From assembly GCF_963966145.1 (NCBI RefSeq), contig NC_091049.1:9548001-9612000 (forward strand): a stretch of DNA of 64,000 nucleotides, written 5' to 3'. Below, in pieces: positions 23,533 through 34,136 of the stretch. Each line of letters opens with the position of its first letter. Position 1 is the stretch's first letter. This DNA is from Tenebrio molitor (Eukaryota > Arthropoda > Insecta > Coleoptera > Tenebrionidae). The notes below the pieces were generated by a model, which saw only the letters and a list, made by a program, of their open reading frames with translations, did no database searches and was not told the origin of the DNA. The position numbers and the translations under genes were made by a program.

Positions 23533-24201
23533 TTTACAACGATAGAGGTTTACAACTAAGTGATTGTGAGCTGCGCCACGAATTTCTTTTCTCAAGGGTA
23601 CTTTTACAAGGTAGATTGGTACAACGGTTTGCAATGATCACTTATCAACCGGATAAAGATAAATATAGTCCAGACGATTAATTAACCGCGCTAGGATATA
23701 TATATTTAGATACTTTTCCGCTGAAAAACGTGGAAGAAAGAAGGAATTATAAAATCATTTTATAATGATCCAGTATTTAAAAAAATTGTGAAGGCAAAGC
23801 CGCATCGAAACGTGAGTCCATTGGTAATTGGTTATTTGTGATTAATACACTCCATGATATTCGGCCAATTACCGTGGTGATTTTTTCAAATTCTGGCCAA
23901 TCAGATGATTTGTTAAGTGATTAAAAGCAAGGTTAGCTTTTTATCACCGATTAGTTGCCACGTACATCAAACATGCGTGTTCAGCTAATCAGAGCGCTTG
24001 CTTTCGTCCAATCAAAAATATTTATCGCGATAAAAACGTCCTATTACTCTGTCATCTGTCTAAAGTGATTAAAATTGCATGCTACTCCTGTCAGATTCTC
24101 AAATTGCCTTTAATAATTGTGTTTTTATAACTGTATTGTAAATAAATAATTATCTAACTTTAAAGTTAGTATTCTGGAATTAATCTTGCCAAAAATATCA
24201 C
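23533..24201. other. SDR upstream region, no further gene
   Basis: Contains a TATATATATTTAGATA stretch near 23695 that could hold minus-strand promoter elements of the SDR gene, but nothing is decisive. No other feature is recognised. Confidence 0.35.
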
Positions 24202-24423
24202 GACCTAATTTTCTATATCTGATAAATTTCCCAATTTTCACTTAAACATTTTTGCTGTAGACAATTTTATTTGTTGATATTTGGGCATTTTTATTCAAGG
24301 TTAAACCCTCGAGCTAAAGCTCTCGGGCCTAACCAGAAAAAAATGCCCAAATTCAACTCGTAAAATTGTCAAAGCAAACAGTTTTCGTAAAATTGAAAAT
24401 TTTATCCGATGAAAAATTAGGTC
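24202..24423. repeat. foldback MITE
   Basis: GACCTAATTTT at the left is mirrored by AAAATTAGGTC at the right. Inner pairs include GACAATTTTA/TAAAATTGTC and TTTGGGCATTTTT. The centre carries CCTCGAGCTAAAGCTCTCGG. Confidence 0.8.
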
Positions 24424-25221
24424 TTGTTATTTTACTTTCGATAAAATTCATGTATTTAAAGTTAACTCACTTTATATCTAGAAAAAACTGAAAGTTTTAC
24501 GTTGTAAATTAAGTCATAAAAGATTTTGTAGAATAATTTTTTGCGACAAAACCTGTCACAATCCTATGTTTGTCGCGTCTTTGCCTTGTATTTAAATAAA
24601 TAAAGTAAATACTTCACAATGATGCGGAATGCAATATTTTATTTCATTGTCAGATAAACATTGTAAAGTAAATCTTGACTACTGATGTTTACGATGATTC
24701 TTGATACACTTACGAGTATGTATACACCGTAAGCTACACATTTTTTCGAAGATTATTGAGAAAATCAAGTTTTAAAAACGTTTGAACTGAAAAAGTTTCA
24801 GATCAGTGTCCTAAGAAGATTTACTCCGTAGCGAAACTCAAAATCTCATCTAATACCCACATATGCTCAGATAGATGTAATTTTTTGGAAATAAATTTTG
24901 GTCAAAATAATAGGTACAACTTTTGCATTTTGCAGTTGACAATGGAGGTCACATGAAAGTCGGCAGCTAGAGAAAGGTATTATTTACAAAATAATATTTT
25001 TTGAATAGTTGCTTAATTTGCATGATTCGATTCTACAAGAATTGTTTTTTTTAAGGAAATTACCACCAAGACAGTAAATATCGTGTATAAAACACGATAT
25101 TTATTAGCTTTTTAATTGCAAATTATTATTCATTGTACTACATACTCGTATTATACGTGAAGAAAATATAGAAAATATATTTTAAAAAGGAAACGTCATC
25201 TTCTAACCGAAAGATAAATAA

Positions 25222-25440
25222 TACCGTGCTTTCAAATAAATTTGGAATTAGAGTAGGCTATGATTTATTTTATCTATTAAAGGTTGGTAGACTGTTTGGC
25301 ACTGACAGTTTTATGTCACGATCAGAATAAAGCCATATATCAAATACTTTGTGTAGTGTGCTGTCTAAAAATTACATGCTGCCAACTTCATAATAAAATC
25401 ACAGCCTACTCTAATCCCGAATTTATTTGAAGGCATGGTA
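25222..25440. repeat. foldback MITE
   Basis: The left arm TACCGTGCTTTCAAATAAAT and its near-complement at 25397-25440 share the inner word AGAGTAGGCT.TGAT. The stretches 24424-25221 and 25441-26267 show no other feature, except the perfect hairpin AAATATCGTG/CACGATATTT at 25077-25103. Confidence 0.8.
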
Positions 25441-26267
25441 ATATCACTAGAAAAGTTTAATTTTGTTATAAATAAATAATATAAATTAATTTGTTATTAG
25501 TCATTATTTTGATTGCATATTTTATATTTATCCAGAAATAAATTACGTAAAATCTCTAGTAACTTTTAAGTAAGTAGCCATTAAAGAACAAACAGAATGT
25601 ATCTTGGTGAATACTTTTACTTTTGTAATAAACAAAAAATTTAAATCACGTAACTAAACCGACTGTGAGATTACGTAATTGACCTCTTAGCTTAGTATTA
25701 CAGATACGATTTATTATTTAAGCTTTTCTAAAATTATTTTGTTACCTCTATTTGAATCCCTAAAAATAAAATATGGCCACAGAATTCTTTTGATAATTTA
25801 AAAAAATTAAAAAACAGTTTATTATATGTAGTGCTCTATTTAATTTCAATTATATCTTCGGATCAGTAGAGAAACAAATGTAATTAATTGTCCACTACAA
25901 TTATTAAGATACAAGTGGAAATAAAATCAGCTTTCAATTTGTATTAGGTAGCATTAAATTATAAACGTACAGTTCTTAATGTGTTATTAAGTAAGAAAAG
26001 ACTAGGGGACTTGTTATTAGACGGTAGTTAGTATGTCGCCGGCAGTATCATTAGATTTTTAAAGTGACTACAACTCTTATAAAATGCCTAATAAGAAATG
26101 AAAGTTGCCAAGCAAGTTAAGAGATGAACCTTTCGGAATGTATTTTTGTAAGTCAGGTCAACTAACAGTTTTCGTAGTATTATCTAAACAAAATTTATTT
26201 TGGACGTTTCAAATCATTTGTGATTTGAACATAGTTCTTGTGCTAGTGCAGCAACACACCTAAAAAA

Positions 26268-29200
26268 ATGGAAGGACCTGTTTGGTCAATACTACAAATT
26301 TTAATCGACACACTCGTTTTGTTAATCGGTGAGTTAAAATTATTTCTTGGAGACACCGATAATAATTAACTGGTAGATATTATGTAATTTTTCACACGTT
26401 TGAACGCAGTCAGATGACAGTTGCGAATAAATAATTAATAATTATTTAACATTCCAAGGTTAACTGGAATTACTTACATTCAATAATTCACATAAGATCA
26501 GAGAGTTTCGTCTTTACTTCATATTGCCTGTCTGTCTGATGTAAACAATTTGTAACAACTGTTTTATTTTATAATTTGTTTGTCATCAACGGCACAACAT
26601 ATTGTTTTTACCGACATCTTTATTGCCTACCACTGTATGTATTTGCTAAATATATCAAAAAGTAGGTAAAGACCATTCAAAAATCAAAAAACCACCATCT
26701 GTTACTTTAGATTGGTAAAATTTAAAAAACCCTAGGTAGATATTTTTTCATACTATGTTGGTAACTATCAATTATGACATTTATTTGATTCAAAATAAAA
26801 TTCAATTGCTTTGAATTTCATTCATATTTTTTTATTAGCAGCACGTTTCATTTATTTATTTATTTATTCTTATTATTTTTACTTAAACATGCCCAGAAAA
26901 ACAATACACTTAATAAACATTTAACCTCAAAATTACAAGTCTCACCAACTTTTACACTAGACAGCGTTGCCGATAGTAGTTATCGAGAAAAATGCTATGT
27001 TGGTGGTTTTTTGATTTCTGAATGGACTTTACAGTTGGTTGCAAAAAAACGGGAACTGTCATAATAAAATTGACACATTTTTACAATTTTTCCATAGTGT
27101 GAAACTTACTTAACAAGAGATAGGTTAGAATTGTGGTTAAAATTCAATGACATTTTAGAAAATCATTTGATAGGTATTGTCAAGTAGACAGTTAATTGAC
27201 AAATGAACAAAACAAAATTTACATTAGGCAAATTTTCTTTTCCCGTTTTTTTTGCAACCAACTGTATAGTCCTACAGAAACTCTAGTGGAATTCGACTTT
27301 GGTTGTAAATTTACCAACAACAACCGAAGAATAAGATTTTATTATCAAGTAATAACCTTTGTCATAAATACAACTACCACTACCTGTAACATCCCTGCTT
27401 GAAGCGAACATTGCGAACCCCAAACTGACAACCCTCATTAGCATTTATTAGTAGGATTATTGCTGCAGCATAAAATTCTATTTTTCAAGTGACAAACATA
27501 AATTTACGACCAAAGTCGGGTTCCACTAGAGTTTCTGTAGGACTATACTAAGTAGGTAACCTAAGAAAATTTTAAGAAATTTATATCACGCGTACAAATG
27601 AAATCCTGAATCCTGAGCTGGGAAGACATTGGAAACCGTCAACTGTTGTGCTTTTTTGTTGACAGCTAACTTAAAATTTAGAAACAAAAAATCTTTTTTT
27701 TTTTTCTTTCTTTGCAATGTTTTACGTTAAAAATAAAATAACTCAACAATCCCTATCCTCGAAGCAAATATCTAAGGCGCACCTTTGCTGGAAATAAACA
27801 TAATTATGTCCCGATTAAACATAAACAAATATCATTCATGTCAAGGGGCGGGAAATTCAAACTGTAAACTGTTCTAAACGGTTGACTTTTTCCAACGCCT
27901 ACTCAGCCCAGGATTTCATTTAAACGCATGATATTTAGAGTATAACTATAATTTTCTAGAAATTTTATTTATTTAGCATCTTTTTCCTTAGTTTGATTCC
28001 CAAAATAAAATAAGTAGGTATATAATATTTTATGACATAAATAATGTAACTATAAGTGTTTATTCACAATGGACATAAGCCTAAGAAATAATAAATAATT
28101 TAATAGCATATTTGATTTTTTTAACATTTCGTTTATCTCTGTGAAATTATACAGCGTGTATCTGAAATACGTGTGTTAATTTTAACCAGTGGAAGAACTC
28201 CCTAATTTATGAAACATTTCTCTGTAACAGTTTGCAAAATTCTCAAAAGTTTTCCAAAAATTTTTGACCTCAAATAAGGGGTGGCAAACGAGTCGCTTTA
28301 TGTGATTAACTAATCTCTATTTTTTTGCCCATGACAGTTTTTCTATAACAATGTAACTTTTCTGACATATGCAGATATACATTTTTATTCCAAATTTTAA
28401 ATCAATTTGTAGTACATTTAAAAAAAAATTTAATAGAAAAATGGTTTTATTCAACAATTTTAGATACACCCTGTATACATACATTAATATCAACATTCTT
28501 TTTTTTTTTTGTTTCCTTATGTTTGTAAAACTAATATCTAATAGTAGAATAGTACCTAATTGTATACCAAGGTTGAGAAGACATTTTTTATAGCCAAGCT
28601 AGAAATATGAGTGCAAGGCTGTAACAGTTTCCTCAACCGAGGTTTACGTATTATTCTCTCACTGCTGACCTATTTATTCCTATTATTTATCTAATCATTT
28701 GTGTGTTGATAATAAATAGAAAGCTTTGATATAAATGTTTGGTTTTAAATAATATCAGAGGAGAACAGGCAGTCTTTACAGCCGTTTTTTAGTATTCTCT
28801 TCATTGTGCATTGTTTATATCGGCTGTTCATTTAAATGTATCCTCAAACTTGGCGTTGAAGGGTCGATTGTGAACGCACCACTCGTCAGTCTGCAGAGTA
28901 AAAACACAAACAATGCAAAAAGTAAGGTTAGATTTGAACAGCTGATCCTTGATCCATAATCCGTGGTGCGTTCACAATCGACTCTTCAACGCCAAATTTT
29001 AGGATAAAATTAAATGAACACCCGATATTTTAAAGTTCTTTACTTGCTTTTTGAGGAGAGTTTATTGTTTTGGTTTTTTTTTTATTATTTACCACAGCCT
29101 TAACTCGCAAGATAATAAAAGTTCTATTTATATTTCAGTTGGTTTACCAACACCAATAATAAGAAGTACCACGACCATATTCAAGAGAGGTTTTTTTTGC

Positions 29201-30007
29201 AACGATGAGGATATCATGCATCCAGTTCCAGGACATTCAACTGTGGAAAATAAATATTTCCATCCAGCGGGATGCTTACTCAACATTTCTGTGGTAAGAA
29301 AAATATACCTTCATACATTGCTTCTTCGGTATTCATAAAAATGTTAAATTTTAGATATTGCTGGTCGAATATATGAGACGGCAGAAGAACGACGAAAAGA
29401 TCAATTTGTGGCGTTTCAAACTACCAGCATGGGTTTACAAAGCTTATTACATATTGCTATCGTTCGCTTTTGGACAATTGTGCACCATCTTGTTAACGAC
29501 AGTCTTGAAAGGCTCAGTTGGGCGTCTTCGACCGTTCTTCTTAATCGAATGCGCCCCAAACATAAACTGCTCTCTACCAGAAAATCAACACGTTTACCAT
29601 GTAAACTACGAATGTACCAATAAGAAATTTAAACAAAACACCAGGTTCAGTTTCCTATCAAGCATTGAATTAATTATTCGTTCTATATTTCCAGACTGTC
29701 TTTTCCCTCCGGACACTCCAGTTTTGCCATGTATTGTGCTTTGTTTCTTGCCATCTACATCCAAAAGAGAATGAACTGGAATTTTTCGAATTTGCTTAAA
29801 GGCACAATTGAGTTTTTTCTTATTTTGTTAGCATTGTATGTGGGAATTAGTCGAGTGTCAGACTATAAGCATCACTGGAGCGACGTTGTTGGAGGTTTCG
29901 TAATTGGAGGAAGTTTGGCAATCGCCGTCAGTGTAAATTTATATTGCCCATTTGCACCCTTCAAGTATATACCCCCGAGACCTTTAAACTCAGTTCTTCC
30001 ACAATAA
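26268..30007 (+). CDS. phospholipid phosphatase, PAP2/LPP family (wunen-like), intact
   Basis: An integral membrane lipid phosphate phosphatase that dephosphorylates phosphatidic acid, lysophosphatidic acid or sphingosine-1-phosphate at the plasma membrane. I infer exons 26268-26328, 29139-29293, 29355-29644 and 29695-30007, which join to 272 amino acids. All three PAP2 motifs are present: K-x6-RP (KGSVGRLRP, 124-132), PSGH (173-176) and SR-x5-H-x3-D (SRVSDYKHHWSD, 221-232, with nucleophile His228). Several hydrophobic segments fit the six-helix fold. A polyadenylation signal AATAAA lies at 30056-30061. Intron 1 is about 2.8 kb and full of MITEs; the other introns are 50-61 bases. The tandem copy at 42.9-46.0 kb has the same exon phases. 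Confidence 0.92.
26669..27029. mobile_element. MITE A of a three-element chain (PAP2 intron 1)
   Basis: Inverted ends of about 32 bases, AAGACCATTCAAAAATCAAA at the left and complement at the right. TA at 26667-26668 and 27030-27031; the right TA is shared with the next element. Confidence 0.85.
27032..27264. mobile_element. MITE B of the chain, CAGTTGGTTGC ends
   Basis: Begins CAGTTGGTTGCAAAAAAACG and ends with the complement. TA at 27030-27031 and 27265-27266. These ends are typical of Tc1/mariner-type MITEs. Confidence 0.9.
27267..27545. mobile_element. MITE C of the chain
   Basis: Begins TAGTCCTACAGAAACTCTAG and ends with the complement over about 47 bases (two or three mismatches). TA at 27265-27266 and 27546-27547. 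It abuts MITE B with no intervening base apart from the TA. Confidence 0.9.
27592..27927. repeat. dispersed repeat R4, copy 1 (inverted copy at 40.27-40.62 kb)
   Basis: The complement of this segment matches 40271-40620 over about 330 bases, for example AAACCGTCAACTGTTGTGC against the mirrored GCACAACAATTGACGGTTT. Its own ends (ATGAAATCCTG and CAGGATTTCAT) are weakly inverted, so it is probably another MITE family. Confidence 0.75.
28152..28473. mobile_element. MITE in PAP2 intron 1, CAGGGTGTATC ends
   Basis: Left end CAGCGTGTATCTGAAAT, right end the complement of CAGGGTGTATCTAAAA. TA on both flanks. It is 322 bases long, with no coding sense. Confidence 0.7.
28818..29027. repeat. foldback MITE just before PAP2 exon 2
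   Basis: Arms of about 60 bases: CTGTTCATTTAAAT at the left, then GGCGTTGAAGGGTCGATTGT, and their complements at 28962-29027. It ends about 110 bases before the exon 2 acceptor. Confidence 0.8.
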
Positions 30008-30119
30008 TAATTCTGCCAATTGTAAATTTTGTTTTTACACATTACAATTAAACACAATAAAGTCCACTATTTGTCCAATAAAATTTATCGTGCACCTGAT
30101 CTTGTACATAATTGTACAT

Positions 30120-30266
30120 AATTGCAAACGAAGCGCTTTATCGTAGAAAATAACAAAAATAGTTGCACTTCTAGTTAGAAAAGTATCTAACAAAGCAGAG
30201 TAGAAAAGGAGTTGGTAGAATACAAGAAGGTAATACTAAGACAACTCTTGCATTTAATGATTGAGT
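30120..30266 (+). repeat. dispersed repeat R5, left part, cut by the retrotransposon
   Basis: The words CGCTTTATCGTA.AAAATAAC and GTAGAAAAGGAGT.GGTAGAA recur at 56155-56300. The retrotransposon begins within or next to this repeat. Confidence 0.65.
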
Positions 30267-32488
30267 TGTAGCGTTACGAAACGCCACAATGGCGATTGGC
30301 CGGAGTAGGAGGCCACGAGGTCCTACTTATGCTCGCGGGGCTAATAGATCGCAGTTCGAAGACCCGGAACTAGCAGTTAACGCACGGCATTTGGCAACGC
30401 GACGCGCCCACCCTGCCTTCAAGTTTTTTACGTCGCTCATTCCGGAAGCGGAAAGTTTCAATTTAGAGTCATTTGTGCCAGCCACCACGGGGGGGCTGGA
30501 AGAACACATGTTACCCCCGCAAATGTCAGGCTGAGGTGGCCTCACGCCTCTAGGTTGGCGAGCTGCAACCTATCTTTCAGAACCCCACTTTCACTTTCTC
30601 TTTCTCTTCACTTTCTCTTCTTCTCTTCTCAGCGATAGGTGACCGTACGGCAATGTTGGGTCCCTTTTCCTCTTTAGTAACTTGCCGGAAAGTCATCTCC
30701 TTCTTTTCAACCCCATCTTTCTTCCTGTCCTTTTTTTTTGACCTGCGAGTTACGGCAATTAACATCAGGATAGACGTGCACGACTTACCGACACAATACC
30801 GTCCAAAATCTGAATTCTCCCGCTCGGTATAATTTCGAGGTAAACAAACCGACGCCATGACGGTCCACCTGTCATGACACGCGCACGTGTAGTACCACCG
30901 GAAATGCACATTTTTGATTGCGCAGTACCACGCAAGCGCAGCCCGCCTTATAGCACAACTGAATAAGGTCGAGAATCGCGCGCGTGACGATTTTCGCGAT
31001 TTATGGGACTGCGGTACCGAGATTAAAAATGCGGAAGTCGGACACTTCGTCGAGAGCCGTCGAAGCGACGCCAGCGAAGCGCCTTTTAGAGTTCGTGGTC
31101 GAGTGACCCCTCGCACTATAGAGGTAATTATCGTTCAATTTTGAATTCATTTCACTAAGACCATGTATTAGGGGTGGTTCGATCCAGTTTAGAGTCAATC
31201 CCGTTTGGATGAATTGATCCAGTACCGTATCGCAACTTTAGAGTACCGAAAATTTTTGAGTAAAGGAGTGCCGGAAGGACTTCGATTTAGCGCCAAGAAC
31301 CCCCTTTTTCGCTGAAAGGTAATTACCGAATCTTCCGATTTTCACAACACTAACGACAATTCGTTAGGGGTCGTTCGCAGGGCGATTCGTAGCCAGATCG
31401 TTCGCAGGGCGATTCGTAGCCAGATCGTTCGCAGGGCGATTCGTAGCCAGATCGTTCGCAGGGCGATTCGTAGCCAGATCGTTCGCAGGGCGATTCGTAG
31501 CCAGATCGTTCGCAGGGCGATTCGTAGCCAGATCGTTCGCAGGGCGATTCGTAGCCAGATCGTTCGCAGAGGCGACCATTTTGGAGAACATCGTTCGCAG
31601 AGGCGATCGTTTATTTTGAGCACCGTATCGCCAAGGTCACACCGCAAGTCAAAAGGACGCTATTCGAGGAGACAACAGACCCGTCATAAAGCTAAGTCGC
31701 CATATTTTTTTACCGCGGCATTGCAAAATTTAGGAACGCCTCGAATTTCTCGCTTCTCGCTTTCATAATTTTTGTATGTTCACAAAATTTTTTTGAAACT
31801 TTGCAAATGTTTAGAATTTTTTTGTAAGAACCTTTTCATTCAATCTCCAGTGTCAACTTAAAGAAATTTCAGTCAAATTTAACGTTTCGGAACTTCACCG
31901 ATTTAAACTTTCCTATCAGGATCAATTTTAATTTTTTTGTCAAAGTGACACCCCAATCTTGACCTTGGGTTTCATTAAGTTTACATTTAATAATTAGCTC
32001 GATCAGAAGGAAGTCTAAGTTCGGGAGGTTCCTCATCAGGAATCAAAACATCTTTTATTTCGTCGAAGAATATCATGTTTAGTTTAAGATTCGGTCACAT
32101 GTGAAAGAAAAGCTTTTCTGGTTACGACCAAAGTAGATATTAAGGCCACCAAAAAGTACTGGTTCCGCATCTTTCAATTTTCATCTAGTAGTTACAAGCG
32201 AACCATTATCGCATTCGTGTGAACCAGTACCGAGCCACCAAATACTGTTCTGTGGATAATTTTGCAGTAACCGAATAAACCAAAATTTGTTTAACGATCA
32301 GAAAGCGTTTGCTTTTACTTACCTTCGACGAGTAAGATCTGAGCACTTGTCCCGGCAGCTGGACAAGCAACAACCAGCTCAAGACAATAGCTGCCTGGCG
32401 CCCATTTTTTAAAAATCCGAACCCACGCCCTCTGCCCCGAAAAACCCCCTGGGAGCCCGGAGCTGTCACTGGCCAACTTTTGGTCACA
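30267..32488 (+). repeat. 5' long terminal repeat (2,222 bp)
   Basis: Every landmark is offset by exactly 7,506 bases from the 3' copy, and the stretches I compared line by line have no differences. It contains seven 27-base tandem repeats and an 81-codon plus-strand frame beginning 22 bases in (30289-30534). A TATA-like GGTATAATTTCG is near 30825; I cannot place the promoter. The LTR is unusually long for insect gypsy elements. Confidence 0.97.
31371..31559 (+). repeat. 27-bp tandem repeat, seven copies, in the 5' LTR
   Basis: The unit TCGTTCGCAGGGCGATTCGT plus AGCCAGA is repeated seven times without visible change. Two diverged starts (CGTTCGCAGAGGCGA) follow. The unit length is a multiple of three, so the minus strand shows repetitive nine-residue frames. 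I treat these as by-products. Confidence 0.97.
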
Positions 32489-32495
32489 CAAATTT

Positions 32496-32519
32496 TGACG
32501 CCCAGAACGTGGGGCTCGA
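32496..32519 (+). promoter_or_regulatory. primer-binding site, lysine-tRNA-like
   Basis: TGACGCCCAGAACGTGGGGC and four further bases, seven bases after the 5' LTR. They resemble the complement of the 3' end of insect lysine tRNA (TGGCGCCCAACGTGGGGC) with one substitution and one extra base. It would prime minus-strand DNA synthesis. The tRNA sequence is recalled from general knowledge. Confidence 0.65.
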
Positions 32520-32828
32520 TTTTTTGGAGCAACCACAAATTTTCGTTTATCGTTCATCTTCATTGAGGCTCAGTCACTTTTTTCAATCGGAGCAAAGGGA
32601 GTTGGTAAAGGTTTATTGAAAGTTGAATTTTTTGATTGTGTGTTAATGAGAAGCGGAAATTTAGCGGCGAATTCATTGTTTGAGTAGCGGGGTCTTATCT
32701 TGTACCCTCGACGACAAAAACCTTTTCTCGGAATCGACTATCGTGTTGCGCGCTGTTTTTTGGTAGTGTTTTGACCGGCGTTTTTATTGCGTTACCGACC
32801 CGTGGAATCGCGGTGAGTCTTCGTCAAA

Positions 32829-34136
32829 ATGGACGAACAATTCAAGGTCAAGCATTTACTAGCTGACGAGCTGACGTATGAATTGCGTATACGCGGCATC
32901 ACGACTAGCCGAAACCAGGACGATAAGAGGAAACTGTTAGCGAGAGCTCTGTCCAAAGAACTAGGTCGACCGGACGAATACTTTCTGTCACTTCATGACG
33001 CAGAGTATGATCACGACACCGAGGTCCAGGCCATTGAGGACACCCTTGAGAGCATACGCACGATTTTGACAGAATTTGAAGGAACGGCGGAAGACATGAT
33101 CTTCAAACGGTTGAAGACCCGTCTAACGCACCTTTCATTTCGCATTCGGCGAATGAGACGCGAGCGAGATGCGGAGTATAGAAATGAGGCGTACGCGACA
33201 TGTTTGTTGCTCGAAGCTGATCTTCACGACAAGGCAGCAGAAGCGAGCCCGGTTACGGTGGAAGCGCCACCAGTCGTCGCGACTACTCCCATTTACGTGC
33301 ACCCTCACGCGAGATCTCCGGAACCGAAACTAGTGCCAATTCACACCTGGGGCGTATCTTTCAACGGGGAGGAAAATGGAATGACGGTGAACCAGTTCTT
33401 GGAACGGGTAGAGGAACTGTCGGTAGCGCGAAACGCAACCAACAGGGACCTTTTTAACGCGGCCATTGATCTCTTTAGCGGCAAAGCGCTGATTTGGTAT
33501 CGTTCTGTTCGGAGCAGATTGAGCGATTGGGACGAAGTGGTTCAGTTGTTGAAACAGGAATTTCTTCCACCGGATTTCGATGAATTGTTGTGGGACGAAA
33601 TCAAGGGCAGGCTTCAGGGCAAAAGCGAGTCGATAACCATTTACGTTGCGGTTATGGAGACGCTTTTTGCTAGACTTAGTCGACCACCGGCGGAGATAAC
33701 CAAGGTAAAGACGATTCGGAGGAATTTGCTTCCATGTTACCTTAACCAGCTTAGCATCACCGAAGTTGTCACCGTACCGGAGTTGATTAAGTTGTGCAAA
33801 AAAGTGGAGGAGTTATCGGCTTTGCGGCAGAAACATCGCGCTGCACCCAAGCCATCTTGCGTGTTGGAGCCAGAGTTGGCATATGTTCGGGCGAGCGAAC
33901 CCGCGAAAGCGAGTCCACGCGCCATCGTCGTGAAGGAACCCTCAGGCAATTCAGCCAGACGGAGTGAACCCGCGAGTTCGTCCTCCAGGTCGTTCAAGTG
34001 CTGGAATTGTCAACAGCCGAATCATTCGTTCATGAACTGTCGACTGAAAAGAAAGCAGTTTTGCTACCGTTGTGGGGAGCCAGACGTCACCTTGGCGACC
34101 TGCAAAAAGTGTAATCCGTCGGGAAACGCGCAGTAG
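32829..34136 (+). CDS. gag: Gag polyprotein of the Ty3/gypsy element
   Basis: 435 codons. The structural protein packages retrotransposon RNA in cytoplasmic particles. The N-terminus (about residues 8-42) has a SAP-like helical motif with LTYELRIRGI. A retrotransposon Gag domain follows at roughly 165-335 (LFSGKALIWYRSV, then LKQEFLPPDF). A basic linker leads to a CCHC zinc knuckle, CWNCQQPNHSFMNC, near 392-405. A second knuckle-like CYRCGEPDVTLATCKKC has Val where His is expected. The frame ends at 34136. The pol frame is open from 34115 in the -1 frame, so Gag-Pol is probably made by frameshifting at GGGAAAC (34121-34127). Confidence 0.92.
   Translation: MDEQFKVKHLLADELTYELRIRGITTSRNQDDKRKLLARALSKELGRPDEYFLSLHDAEYDHDTEVQAIEDTLESIRTILTEFEGTAEDMIFKRLKTRLTHLSFRIRRMRRERDAEYRNEAYATCLLLEADLHDKAAEASPVTVEAPPVVATTPIYVHPHARSPEPKLVPIHTWGVSFNGEENGMTVNQFLERVEELSVARNATNRDLFNAAIDLFSGKALIWYRSVRSRLSDWDEVVQLLKQEFLPPDFDELLWDEIKGRLQGKSESITIYVAVMETLFARLSRPPAEITKVKTIRRNLLPCYLNQLSITEVVTVPELIKLCKKVEELSALRQKHRAAPKPSCVLEPELAYVRASEPAKASPRAIVVKEPSGNSARRSEPASSSSRSFKCWNCQQPNHSFMNCRLKRKQFCYRCGEPDVTLATCKKCNPSGNAQ

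Noticed and set aside
30577..31116. 179-codon minus-strand frame in the LTR
   Set aside because: Low-complexity basic composition from CT-rich sequence, no recognised domain, antisense to the element. Kept only as possible.
31342..31647. Repetitive minus-strand frames of 75 and 101 codons in the LTRs
   Set aside because: They arise because the 27-base tandem unit is a multiple of three. The alternative frames are equally open, so there is no sign of coding selection.
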